From an uncultured Paracoccaceae bacterium (GTDB lineage: Bacteria; Pseudomonadota; Alphaproteobacteria; Rhodobacterales; Rhodobacteraceae), in the NCBI GenBank assembly GCA_947495295.1, contig CANLYJ010000007.1, forward strand, positions 7,501-71,500: a DNA stretch of 64,000 bases, written 5' to 3'. The notes under the pieces are model-generated. The model saw nothing but the letters and a program-made list of their open reading frames with translations, searched no databases and was not told the origin of the DNA. The position numbers were made by a program, and so were the translations under genes. Shown here in pieces: positions 1 through 8,078 of this stretch; positions within the stretch are counted from its first letter, which is position 1, and each line of letters begins with the position of its first letter.

Positions 1-630
1 TGTGCAAACGGCGATGAACCCCAACCTGATCGGCAAAGCGCGCAATCGGCGGCGTGGCGGGGCCGGCCCACCCTCCTGCCCTGCCAGACGTTCCAGCGAC
101 AAGGCCGCCCAGATCCCCAGCGCCGCAGAGGGCACACCTATATAGATGACCGCCAGCAACGCCGGCACCGATGGCATCAGCGCGATCAGCAATGACCCCA
201 CCATCACGCCCAGCGCCCAAAACCCGTGGCATCGGCTCATCACCGTCAGGCCGCGCTGTTTTTCCAACCGGCCAGCGTAGACATTCAGACCAACCTGCAA
301 CATCGCAACGACGCAGCCATATAGAACAAGGGTCACGAACAGGCTGGCCAACCCGGTGGCCAGTAGTGGCAGGCACAGCACCACCACTTGTACCGGAAAT
401 GCCACCGCCAGCACCCGGCGCGGCCCCACCCGCGACATCAACCAGCCCGCCACCTGCAAACTGGGGATCACACCAACGGGCATGCCCAGCAAGGCAATCG
501 CCAACTGCGCCTTGTTCAGGGCAAGCTGTTCTTTCACGAAAGGGATCAGCGCCAGCCACGCGCCGAACGGCAGCGGCTCCAGCGCGAATACGGCCATGGT
601 CAAAAGGACGGTTTTACGGGTGCCTGTCAT
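1..630 (-). CDS. MFS transporter, N-terminal part (cut by window edge)
   Basis: The first 210 codons of a membrane transporter read on the minus strand from an ATG at 630 (protein begins MTGTRKTVLLTMAVFALE) and run off the left edge without a stop. The translation shows alternating hydrophobic segments, a VGPRRVL loop after the second helix as in the major facilitator superfamily, and a small-residue-rich CHGFWALGVMVGS helix. About six transmembrane helices are present, which matches the N-terminal half of a 12-helix MFS permease. The substrate cannot be inferred. It is divergent from nothing nearby; msrQ follows on the same strand after a short gap, probably as a separate unit. Confidence 0.8.
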   Translation of the reverse strand, partial: MTGTRKTVLLTMAVFALEPLPFGAWLALIPFVKEQLALNKAQLAIALLGMPVGVIPSLQVAGWLMSRVGPRRVLAVAFPVQVVVLCLPLLATGLASLFVTLVLYGCVVAMLQVGLNVYAGRLEKQRGLTVMSRCHGFWALGVMVGSLLIALMPSVPALLAVIYIGVPSAALGIWAALSLERLAGQEGGPAPPRRRLRALPIRLGFIAVCT

Positions 631-666
631 GCCGCGACCTTAGCGGCAGTTTTGGGAATGGAAAGG

Positions 667-1275
667 TCAGGCGACTGCCCGGGCGCGACCCCATTTCATC
701 CGGGCGAATATCAGCCCCAGGATCACCACCAGATAGACAAGCGGTTCAATCTGAAAACCCTTGACCAGCCAAAGGTAATGCACCGCCCCCAGCACCGCGA
801 TTGGATAGGTCAGCTTGTGCAGTTTGCGCCATGTCGCGGCCCCCAGTTTGCGCAGCGACAGATTGTTGGATGTGACCGCCAGCGGGATCATCAGGATAAA
901 GCCCGCCATCCCGATGGTCACATAAGGGCGCTTGACGATTTCGGTCCACACTCGTTCAAGTGAATGCACATCCAGAACCGCCCAAACCATGAAATGCGCA
1001 AGAATGACGAAAAACGCGCTGACACCAATGGCCCGCCTGAACTTCAGCAGGTTCACACCGGTCAGGTTGCGCAGGGGCGTCACCAGCAGGCCTGCCACCA
1101 TCAACTGCAGGCCCAACTCACCATATGCGCGCTCTAACCTGTTGATCGGCTCGACCCCCAGACGGCCGGTATTGGCAAGATGAAACATCCACGCCACCCA
1201 GGCCGCCGTGGCAACATAGATCAGCCAGGCAGGCAGCTTGCGAAGCAGGTCATTGATGGTTTGGGATAGGGTCAC
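667..1275 (-). CDS. msrQ: MsrQ, haem-binding membrane subunit of the MsrPQ methionine sulfoxide reductase
   Basis: Integral membrane protein of the YedZ/MsrQ family. It passes electrons from the respiratory chain through haem b to periplasmic MsrP, which repairs oxidised methionine. Five to six hydrophobic helices are visible, with family features such as LRNLTGVNLLKFRRAIGV, LAHFMVW and WRKLHKLTYPIAVLGAVHYLW, whose histidines are the expected haem ligands. The GTG at 1275 (MTLSQTINDLL) gives about 202 residues, normal for the family. An in-frame ATG at 1350 is possible and would overlap msrP by 32 bases. It lies directly downstream of msrP on the same strand, so the two are almost certainly co-transcribed. 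Confidence 0.88.
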   Translation of the reverse strand: MTLSQTINDLLRKLPAWLIYVATAAWVAWMFHLANTGRLGVEPINRLERAYGELGLQLMVAGLLVTPLRNLTGVNLLKFRRAIGVSAFFVILAHFMVWAVLDVHSLERVWTEIVKRPYVTIGMAGFILMIPLAVTSNNLSLRKLGAATWRKLHKLTYPIAVLGAVHYLWLVKGFQIEPLVYLVVILGLIFARMKWGRARAVA

Positions 1276-1318
1276 GCGGGTTTCCGAAATACAGTTGTAT
1301 ATAGTGTGCAGGGCCGAC

Positions 1319-2221
1319 CTAGTAGAATTCTGCCAGGTCCATGCCTTCATACAGGCTGGCGACCTCTTCTTCGTAGCCGTTGAACATCAGCGTATCCACG
1401 CGTGGGGCAAACAGGCCACCACCGATGCGACGTTCGGATGCCTGGCTCCAACGCGGGTGGCTGACCTCTGGGTTCACATTACTATAGAAACCATATTCGC
1501 GCCCGTTGGCCTTGTTCCAGCTGGTGGGGGGCTCTTCATCCGTCAGGGTGATCCCGACAATCGACTTGATCGACTTGAAGCCGTATTTCCACGGCACGAC
1601 CAACCGGATCGGTGCGCCGTTCTGATTGGCAATCGGGTCACCATATATACCTGTCGCCATAATGGTCAGGGGGTGCATCGCCTCGTCCAGCCGCAGGCCT
1701 TCGACATAAGGAAAGTCCAGAACGCGGCGTTGCACGCCAATCATGTTTTCCGGCTGCACCACGGTTTCAAAGGCCACATATTTTGCGCCTTCCTGCACAC
1801 CGACCTTGTTCAGGATATCGGCCAGCTCAATCCCGTTCCACGGGATGACCATTGACCATGCCTCGACACAGCGAAAACGATAGATACGATCTTCAACCGT
1901 CAGCCCATCCAACAAATCGGCCAAGGCATATTCACCCGGGTTATCCACCATACCGTCAACCTTGATCGACCAAGGCGCCGTGACCAGTTGATGGGCATTG
2001 CGCGCCGGGTCTTCCTTACCGGTCCCGAATTCATAATAGTTGTTGTAGCTGGTGATCTCTTCCAGCGTGTTTGGCTCCAGCGCATCTTGTGCAGCAGCCT
2101 GCCCTGCCAAACCAATAGCGCCAAGGCCAACAGTACCGGCCAAAATCTGGCGGCGGTTCAGATATGCAGCCTTTGGGGTGACGTCAGCAGGCGTCAAGGT
2201 ATTGGTCCAGCGATATGCCAT
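1319..2221 (-). CDS. msrP: MsrP, periplasmic molybdopterin-dependent methionine sulfoxide reductase
   Basis: Catalytic subunit of the MsrPQ system, formerly YedY, of the sulfite oxidase fold. The 300-residue protein has a twin-arginine type signal ([20 protein letters not shown], ending at AAAQ) for folded export with its molybdenum cofactor. The cofactor-binding cysteine is Cys118 in YRFRCVEAW, followed by [15 protein letters not shown]. The [19 protein letters not shown] stretch is a strong family signature. It reduces protein-bound methionine sulfoxide in the periplasm using electrons from MsrQ. The start at 2221 is the first ATG upstream of the signal peptide. Confidence 0.93.
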   Translation of the reverse strand: MAYRWTNTLTPADVTPKAAYLNRRQILAGTVGLGAIGLAGQAAAQDALEPNTLEEITSYNNYYEFGTGKEDPARNAHQLVTAPWSIKVDGMVDNPGEYALADLLDGLTVEDRIYRFRCVEAWSMVIPWNGIELADILNKVGVQEGAKYVAFETVVQPENMIGVQRRVLDFPYVEGLRLDEAMHPLTIMATGIYGDPIANQNGAPIRLVVPWKYGFKSIKSIVGITLTDEEPPTSWNKANGREYGFYSNVNPEVSHPRWSQASERRIGGGLFAPRVDTLMFNGYEEEVASLYEGMDLAEFY

Positions 2222-2500
2222 TTCGGGCTCCGATCATTTCAAGTCTGCTCACCATATAGAGCAGAACGACTGAAAGGTGTCTCACGATGGCGCCAACTGA
2301 TTGAAATACTCGTAATTTTCCACGTCTTTCTAACGGATTTTCACAGAACTGTGACTGGAAATTCGAAAACGGCACGGCTTAGCGCGATCAAGCCTGTCGT
2401 CAAATCGGGTCAGCGATTATCCCCAGTGATCCAGCACCCCAATCCTCCGTAGAAAGCCCGATGCCGAAAGAAATGGCATTCCCCAAACGAGGAGAAATCA

Positions 2501-2977
2501 ATGCTACGCAGAACCTTTATCGCACTTGCCGCAACGACCGCCATGGCGACATCCGCCTTTGCAGATGGTCATAGCAAGGACATCGTGGACACAGCCGTTG
2601 AAGCCGGATCGTTCACAACATTGGTCGCCGCTGTCGAAGCCGCCGGCCTTGTTGACACATTGAAAGGCGAAGGTCCGTTCACTGTATTCGCCCCAACGGA
2701 TGAAGCATTCGCAGCCCTACCCGAAGGCACGGTCGAAGGTTTGCTTGCGGACCCGGAGGCACTGAGTGCAATTCTGACGTACCACGTCGTGCCCGGCAAA
2801 GTGATGTCAACTGACCTGAGCGATGGGATGACAGCCGCCACCGTCAACGGTGCGGACGTAACCATTCAAACCGAAGGTGGTGTCATGGTGAATGACGCGA
2901 CAGTGGCTGCTGCCGATGTTGAGGCATCAAACGGCGTGATCCATGTCATCGACAAAGTGATCCTGCCACCAAGCTAA
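2501..2977 (+). CDS. secreted single fasciclin (FAS1) domain protein
   Basis: A 158-residue protein with a cleavable signal peptide ([21 protein letters not shown]) followed by one complete FAS1 domain. The domain motifs are all present: [43 protein letters not shown] and [16 protein letters not shown]1 domains mediate adhesion or surface interactions, and small bacterial single-domain versions are periplasmic or secreted. GGAG lies about seven bases before the ATG. A strong intrinsic terminator follows at once, so it is probably monocistronic. The next gene carries four more FAS1 domains, so the pair looks like a duplication-derived surface-protein locus. Exact ligand unknown. Confidence 0.9.
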   Translation: MLRRTFIALAATTAMATSAFADGHSKDIVDTAVEAGSFTTLVAAVEAAGLVDTLKGEGPFTVFAPTDEAFAALPEGTVEGLLADPEALSAILTYHVVPGKVMSTDLSDGMTAATVNGADVTIQTEGGVMVNDATVAAADVEASNGVIHVIDKVILPPS

Positions 2978-2989
2978 ACAACAACTTCA

Positions 2990-3017
2990 GGGCGGCCCCA
3001 AAACGGGCCGCCCTTTT
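2990..3017 (+). terminator. intrinsic terminator after the fasciclin gene
   Basis: A 9-bp perfect stem, GGGCGGCCC pairing with GGGCCGCCC around a six-base loop, is followed by TTTT. It starts 12 bases after the fasciclin stop codon. Confidence 0.85.
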
Positions 3018-3047
3018 CTGATCAATTTACTATGGGAGGGGCAAACC

Positions 3048-5624
3048 ATGGCAACCTTTGTTGGCATCGCCACCACGAATTCTGACTTTAGCATCCTTGT
3101 CGCGGCACTTGGGTTCATTGACGACAATCTGGAGGGGTCCAACCTTGTTGCGACGCTGAATGATCCCGCACAATCGCTGACGGTGTTTGCACCGACAAAC
3201 GCGGCCTTTGGCCAGTTGGCCGCCGATCTGGGTTTTGACGGCGACACCGGTGATGCGACTGCGGTCACCACATTCCTTGTCGAAAATGTGGACGTTGAAA
3301 CGCTGAATGCGGTTGTCACCTATCACGTCGCGGGTGGTGTGTTGAAAGATGTCGACATCGCTGCTGCCGATAGCGTCACCACGTTGCAGCGCGGCACCAT
3401 TGGCGCAGACAACCTGCCAGCCCTGACCGATGCAGAGCCTGACCTGACGGACCCGACGCTGGTGGATACCAATATCCTTGCTGATAATGGCGTCTTGCAC
3501 ATCATAGATCGCGTATTGCTGCCCATCGATCTGCCGGGCAATGAACCTACCCATGACCCAACAATTGCGGGCATCGCAACTGGCAATCCTGACTTCAGCA
3601 TTCTTGTGGCCGCGTTGCAGTATATCGATGCGAACCTTGAAGGCTCCGACCTTGTTGGCGCGTTGTCCAATGCTGACGCATCGCTGACTGTCTTTGCCCC
3701 AACAAACGCTGCCTTCGGCCAACTGGCCGCTGATCTGGGCTTTGATGGTGACACAGGCGACACCGCAGCGGTTACAACTTTCCTCGTTGAGAATGTGGAT
3801 GTCGGAACGCTGAACGCCGTAGTAACCTATCACGTGGCCGGTGGTGCCTTGACTGCCGCCGATATCGCCGCCGCCGGGTCCGTTGACACCCTGCAAGGTG
3901 GCAGCATCGGCGCTGGCAGCCTGCCCGCACTGGCGGATTTGGAACCTGATCTGGCTGATCCGACCCTTGTTGCCACTGATATTCCGGCGGCGAATGGTGT
4001 GGTCCATATCATCGATCGCGTTTTGCTGCCGATCGATCTGCCCGGTAACGAACCCGCAGAGCCGACAATCGTGGACGTGGCACTGGATAACCCGGACTTC
4101 AGCATCCTTGTCGCAGCCCTGCAATATATCGACGCGAACCTCGAAGGGTTTGATCTGGTTGGGACCTTGGCGAATGCCGATGCATCGCTGACAGTGTTTG
4201 CACCCAATAACGCGGCCTTTGGCCAACTGGCCGCTGATCTGGGTTTCGATGGCGATACATCAGATGCCGGTGCCGTCACGACCTTCCTTGTTGAAAACGT
4301 GGATGTCGGCACACTGAACACGGTTGTCACCTATCACGTCTCTGGCGGGGCACAGACGGCTGCGGATATCGCCGCTGCTGGCAGCGTTCAGACCATCCAG
4401 GGTGGTGTTATCGGTGCAGGCGAATTGCCGACCCTGACCGACCTTGAACCAGACCTGATTGACCCGTCTTTGGTGGCCACGGATATCCCTGCATCGAACG
4501 GTGTTATCCACGTCATCGACCGGGTTTTGCTGCCCGTTGATCTGCCCGGCAATGACGCCCCAAGCATCACCGAAATCGTGGCTGAGTCTGGCGAAGGCTT
4601 TGACAATAACGGCGCTGATTTCGATATCCTGCTGGAGGCTGTCAAAACGGCTGGGCTGGCTGAAACGCTGGCGGATGCCGATGTCGACCTGACGGTCTTT
4701 GCCCCCACCGACGACGCCTTTGTCAAACTGGCGCAGGATGTTGGTTTCCATGGCGCGGATGAGGCGGGTGCATGGAACTATCTGGTGGATGTGCTGACCG
4801 TTGTGGGCAAGGGCGATCCGATCCCATTGTTAACCGATGTGCTGACCTATCATGTGTCGGGCCAGTCATTGCAGGCCAGTCAGGTGCTGGGGCTTGAAAA
4901 TATCGAGACCCTGCAAGGCGGCACGGTTGAAGTGTCCGGCACCAGCCTGATCGACAATGATCCCGATAGCCCGGATGCCAACCTGATCGCCACTGATATC
5001 CAAGCCAATAATGGCATCGTCCATGTCATTGATGAGGTCTTGATCCCCGCCGATCTGCTGGCCGGGAAGAATGTCGATCTGAAAATCGGTGATGATGGGC
5101 GTGACTATTTCTATACGGGTCGCGGCGATGATTTTGTCAGCGGCAAAGGCGGTAACGACTTTATTTTATTGGGATCTGGTGACGATGTCGGGCTTGGCGG
5201 TGACGGGCGCGATCTGATCAGCGGCTGGCGCGGCGATGACCATGTCGACGGTGGCAATGGCAATGACCGTGTCTATGGCGGGTCGGGCGATGACACCGTC
5301 AAAGGGGGTGCCGACCATGACCGGCTGTTTGGCGGATCAGGCGATGATATGATCGAAGGCGGCACCGGGCACGACTCCATCTATGGTGGGCGCGGCGCCG
5401 ACACGTTCATCTTTAATGAGGGCGATGGGCGCGACAAGATCCGGGATTTCAACACCCATCAGGACCAGATCGATCTGAGCGATTATGGCTTTGACGGAAT
5501 TGAAGATCTGGACATCTCGGGCAACTGGTTCCGCACCCATATCGATCTGGGTGATGGCGACAGTATTGACCTGTCGTGGGTCCGCGCCTCAAGCCTGACC
5601 GAGGACAATTTCATCTTTGGTTAA
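3048..5624 (+). CDS. four-fasciclin plus RTX calcium-binding repeat surface protein
   Basis: An 858-residue modular protein. Four FAS1 domains lie at about residues 1-160, 175-330, 340-500 and 505-670. Each has an FDILL/FSILVAAL opening, a LTVFAPT(N/D) motif, a VVTYHV box and a VHVIDRVLLP ending. The first three are nearly identical, and their DNA repeats with a period of about 505 bases. Residues about 675-765 hold RTX nonapeptides (GGSGDD, GGNGND, GGRGAD), then a C-terminal ADTFIF...IRDF region typical of type I secretion substrates. There is no N-terminal signal peptide, which also fits type I export. No transporter genes lie nearby. The ATG at 3048 follows GGGAGGGG. Likely a calcium-dependent adhesin, inferred from domains only. 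Confidence 0.9.
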   Translation: MATFVGIATTNSDFSILVAALGFIDDNLEGSNLVATLNDPAQSLTVFAPTNAAFGQLAADLGFDGDTGDATAVTTFLVENVDVETLNAVVTYHVAGGVLKDVDIAAADSVTTLQRGTIGADNLPALTDAEPDLTDPTLVDTNILADNGVLHIIDRVLLPIDLPGNEPTHDPTIAGIATGNPDFSILVAALQYIDANLEGSDLVGALSNADASLTVFAPTNAAFGQLAADLGFDGDTGDTAAVTTFLVENVDVGTLNAVVTYHVAGGALTAADIAAAGSVDTLQGGSIGAGSLPALADLEPDLADPTLVATDIPAANGVVHIIDRVLLPIDLPGNEPAEPTIVDVALDNPDFSILVAALQYIDANLEGFDLVGTLANADASLTVFAPNNAAFGQLAADLGFDGDTSDAGAVTTFLVENVDVGTLNTVVTYHVSGGAQTAADIAAAGSVQTIQGGVIGAGELPTLTDLEPDLIDPSLVATDIPASNGVIHVIDRVLLPVDLPGNDAPSITEIVAESGEGFDNNGADFDILLEAVKTAGLAETLADADVDLTVFAPTDDAFVKLAQDVGFHGADEAGAWNYLVDVLTVVGKGDPIPLLTDVLTYHVSGQSLQASQVLGLENIETLQGGTVEVSGTSLIDNDPDSPDANLIATDIQANNGIVHVIDEVLIPADLLAGKNVDLKIGDDGRDYFYTGRGDDFVSGKGGNDFILLGSGDDVGLGGDGRDLISGWRGDDHVDGGNGNDRVYGGSGDDTVKGGADHDRLFGGSGDDMIEGGTGHDSIYGGRGADTFIFNEGDGRDKIRDFNTHQDQIDLSDYGFDGIEDLDISGNWFRTHIDLGDGDSIDLSWVRASSLTEDNFIFG

Positions 5625-5634
5625 GACATGAAAT

Positions 5635-5660
5635 GGCCCCGCATCGTCGGGGCCTTTCTT
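5635..5660 (+). terminator. intrinsic terminator after the fasciclin-RTX gene
   Basis: GGCCCCG and CGGGGCC form a 7-bp stem around CATCGT, followed by TTTCTT, ten bases after the stop codon. Confidence 0.85.
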
Positions 5661-6056
5661 CGGGCTCCGCGCAACGCGCGGTGGTGTTGCGTGACCCCTG
5701 CCGGACGTTGGTCACCGCGAACTTCCGCGAATCAATCGTTAATGCGGGGAAAACAGGCAAAATAGACGGTCTGCAAAGCGTCGGCGAGACGTCGGCAAAA
5801 CGTCGGACCCCTGCGCGCGGTTGGGCGTGATGAATGCAGCGCGCGGCGCAAAGGTTAAAGCGGCATTAACCATATCACAGGCAACCCGCACCAACGCCAT
5901 CGCCTACAAGCCAGTGGCAGCAATACGCGAGGAAATCGTACAGCGAGCCTTCGAAGCGATAACACCCAACGTCAGCTCTGAGCCCAAGTTGACCGATGCT
6001 GCGTGATGAACCAGTGTCTGGTTTGACGCCGCGAGCGCGCGAGGTTGGAATAACAG
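5661..6056. other. non-coding stretch before the orphan gene
   Basis: About 400 bases between the fasciclin-RTX terminator and the orphan gene. Short open frames exist, including a 61-codon one at 5821-6006, but none has a convincing ribosome binding site or protein-like composition. The base composition drifts towards that of the downstream atypical gene. No RNA gene or clear inverted repeat was found. Confidence 0.4.
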
Positions 6057-6761
6057 ATGGTCGAAGAACTCTCCAAAGAGGAAACCGCTCTTCTTCAGGC
6101 AGTTGCGTGCTGGTTGCGTAAAGAAATGCTATCTCACCTCGTTATCGTGTCGCCCGCGCCTGACCTTTTGCACGACCTCGCACAAAGCAACTATGAGATA
6201 AGCTGCGCCGCCCTAGAACGAGTGGGTCTGCTTGCGTCTGAAGACCACTATTGGAGAGTACTAGAGCCGAACAAAGATCAATCCACCTTGGCCATCCCAA
6301 ATCAGCGCAGTGACCTTGACCACCTTCTTGATGGATTGGCTTGCCACTCTCACTACGTCAACGAACTGTATCGGCACTATGAGGCTGTGACACCAACAGA
6401 ACATGCGTTGCAGGAGGTGTGTAGTACCATGGCTGCATGTGGATACATGGAAGCAACGTCTGAGAGAACTTTTGAATGGACCAACGCCTTTGGTCCCTGG
6501 TTGGTGCGCCATGGTGCATGGGACTTAAACGATTTTGAAGCTGCATCCCAAGAAGAGGTGAACAACGCGCTAGCAACGCTACCCAACAAAGCGACAGAAA
6601 TGTTGTCTGGGTCTTTGTGCCGCCACAAGCCACACTTTGTGCGATGCTTCTTTGCTCAATGGATCGATGGCAAGTGGGAAAAGCAAGAATGGCGATACGC
6701 GCCAAACGATGACTGGGACCTCGAACTGGCCGCTGGAGTTTACGCGCAACTGCACAGCTAA
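6057..6761 (+). CDS. hypothetical protein of atypical composition
   Basis: A 234-residue soluble protein that I do not recognise. It begins MVEELSKEETALLQAVACW and has no signal peptide or membrane segment. It is rich in tryptophan, histidine and acidic residues, with a WIDGKWEKQEWRYAPNDDWDLE tail-like region around residues 205-225. Codon use is less GC-biased than in neighbouring genes, with TTA-, AAA- and AGA-type codons that are uncommon elsewhere in the window. It is flanked on both sides by non-coding DNA, which suggests recent acquisition. The frame is long and free of stops, so it is probably real, but function cannot be inferred. Confidence 0.6.
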   Translation: MVEELSKEETALLQAVACWLRKEMLSHLVIVSPAPDLLHDLAQSNYEISCAALERVGLLASEDHYWRVLEPNKDQSTLAIPNQRSDLDHLLDGLACHSHYVNELYRHYEAVTPTEHALQEVCSTMAACGYMEATSERTFEWTNAFGPWLVRHGAWDLNDFEAASQEEVNNALATLPNKATEMLSGSLCRHKPHFVRCFFAQWIDGKWEKQEWRYAPNDDWDLELAAGVYAQLHS

Positions 6762-6944
6762 CGAAAGCGGCCATTGGCGCAAGCGCAGCGAAAGCCGGTG
6801 TTGTCCCGCACACCCGACATTCACCTTGCAGCGTTACCCAAGCGTGTACATCTACCCTGATCGAAATGCATGGACATGAAAAACGCCCTTTTTCGGCTTG
6901 CAAAACACAGTTTTCCTCTGCTTGGTCAACTGCGCCCGTGCGCT

Positions 6945-7976
6945 TCACTGGCTGACAGGGCCGCTGGATTGCCGCCGGATGATCTCGGGTGCGCAGTGCA
7001 GGCTGCCGGCGGGGTCTTCGCCTGCGCTGATGATCCCTGTCACCAGCGCCTTGCCCGCCTCGCGCCCGATCCGCCTGGCGGGGAGCCGCACGGTGGTCAG
7101 GGCCGGTTCGATATCTGACGATCCTTTGAAATCCCCGATCCCGACCACCGTGATGTCGGATGGTACATCAAGCCCCCGCGCCGCCGCCCCGTAAAGCGCG
7201 CCGGTCGCCAGAATGTCATTGCCGCAGATCAACGCGGTTGGCCGGTGATCATGGGTGAGCAGTTCGGTCACGTCCCGTTTGGACGCCGAAATGCTGTAGA
7301 CCGTTTCGAACATCCATGGATCGGGCACCGTGACACCCGCCTTTTTCAGCGTGCTTAGCACGATGTCGCGCCGCGCCATGGCCCTGTCATTGCCGCCTGT
7401 GGGTGGAAACATGCAGGCGATATCGCGGTGTCCCAGCGACAGCACATGTTCGGCGATCAACCGTCCCGCCATTTCATTGTCGGCCCCGATAGACGGGTAG
7501 CGCGACCCGGCCGCATAGTTCCACATCAGCACGCAAGGGATTTTCTGACTGTCGATCAGTTGGAACACGGCCTCATCATGGTCAAGCCCGGTCAGCACGA
7601 CGCCGTCGACCCGATGTTCCAGAAATTTGCGCAGGATCGCGTATTCCCGTTGCAGGTCGTAGCCATGCGAGGCGAGCAGGATGGTGAACCCGTCTTCGGC
7701 AACGCTGTCGGAAAACGCCTGTACTACCTCTGCAAAGATCGCGTGATCCAGTGTTGGGATCAGCACCCCGATGGTCCCGGACCTGATCCCATGGATCGTT
7801 TGCGCCGCCCGATTACGGATATAGCCGGTGCGCCGCACGGCGGAATCAATCCGTTTCCGCGTTGCCGGTTTCAGCAATTCGGGGTGGTTGAAGTAGCGTG
7901 ACACGGTTGATGCAGACACCCGCGCGGCCTGTGCCACGGTGATTATATCTGCTTTTTTATGTTTTTTATCAGTCAT
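6945..7976 (-). CDS. LacI/GalR-family transcriptional regulator
   Basis: A 343-residue regulator with an N-terminal helix-turn-helix at about residues 10-55 (TVAQAARVSASTVSRYFN, then TRKRIDSAVRRTGYIRN). A periplasmic-binding-protein-like sensor domain follows (IGVLIPTLDHAIFAEV, DGVVLTGLDHDEAV, ALICGNDILATGALYGA, TTVRLPARRIGREAG). The arrangement is the standard LacI family layout. It is divergently transcribed from tctABC-sauST with about 100 bases between the start codons, and a concentric palindrome sits in the gap. It is therefore the likely local and autogenous regulator of the transporter operon. Effector unknown; sulfoacetate or a CoA-pathway intermediate is an inference from the neighbours. 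Confidence 0.92.
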   Translation of the reverse strand: MTDKKHKKADIITVAQAARVSASTVSRYFNHPELLKPATRKRIDSAVRRTGYIRNRAAQTIHGIRSGTIGVLIPTLDHAIFAEVVQAFSDSVAEDGFTILLASHGYDLQREYAILRKFLEHRVDGVVLTGLDHDEAVFQLIDSQKIPCVLMWNYAAGSRYPSIGADNEMAGRLIAEHVLSLGHRDIACMFPPTGGNDRAMARRDIVLSTLKKAGVTVPDPWMFETVYSISASKRDVTELLTHDHRPTALICGNDILATGALYGAAARGLDVPSDITVVGIGDFKGSSDIEPALTTVRLPARRIGREAGKALVTGIISAGEDPAGSLHCAPEIIRRQSSGPVSQ

Positions 7977-7983
7977 CTAAGCG

Positions 7984-8044
7984 CCCTTAACGCCATATTT
8001 ATGAAAACATTTGCAAAACTATTTTCATCGCTTAGCGTTAAGGG
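7984..8044. promoter_or_regulatory. concentric palindromic operator region between lacI-type regulator and tctA
   Basis: Three inverted repeats share nearly the same centre at about 8014. The outer pair is CCCTTAACGC with GCGTTAAGGG, the middle pair is ATGAAAA with TTTTCAT, and the core is TTTGCAAA. LacI-family proteins bind such palindromes. The left outer arm overlaps the Shine-Dalgarno of the regulator gene, which suggests autoregulation. Confidence 0.6.
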
Positions 8045-8078
8045 TCAAGCCTGCATCTGGGGAGGAGTAGGGGACAAG

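Noticed and set aside
3030..4226. Open frame of 398 codons on the minus strand
   Set aside because: Antisense shadow inside the repeated fasciclin domains; it has no start signal.
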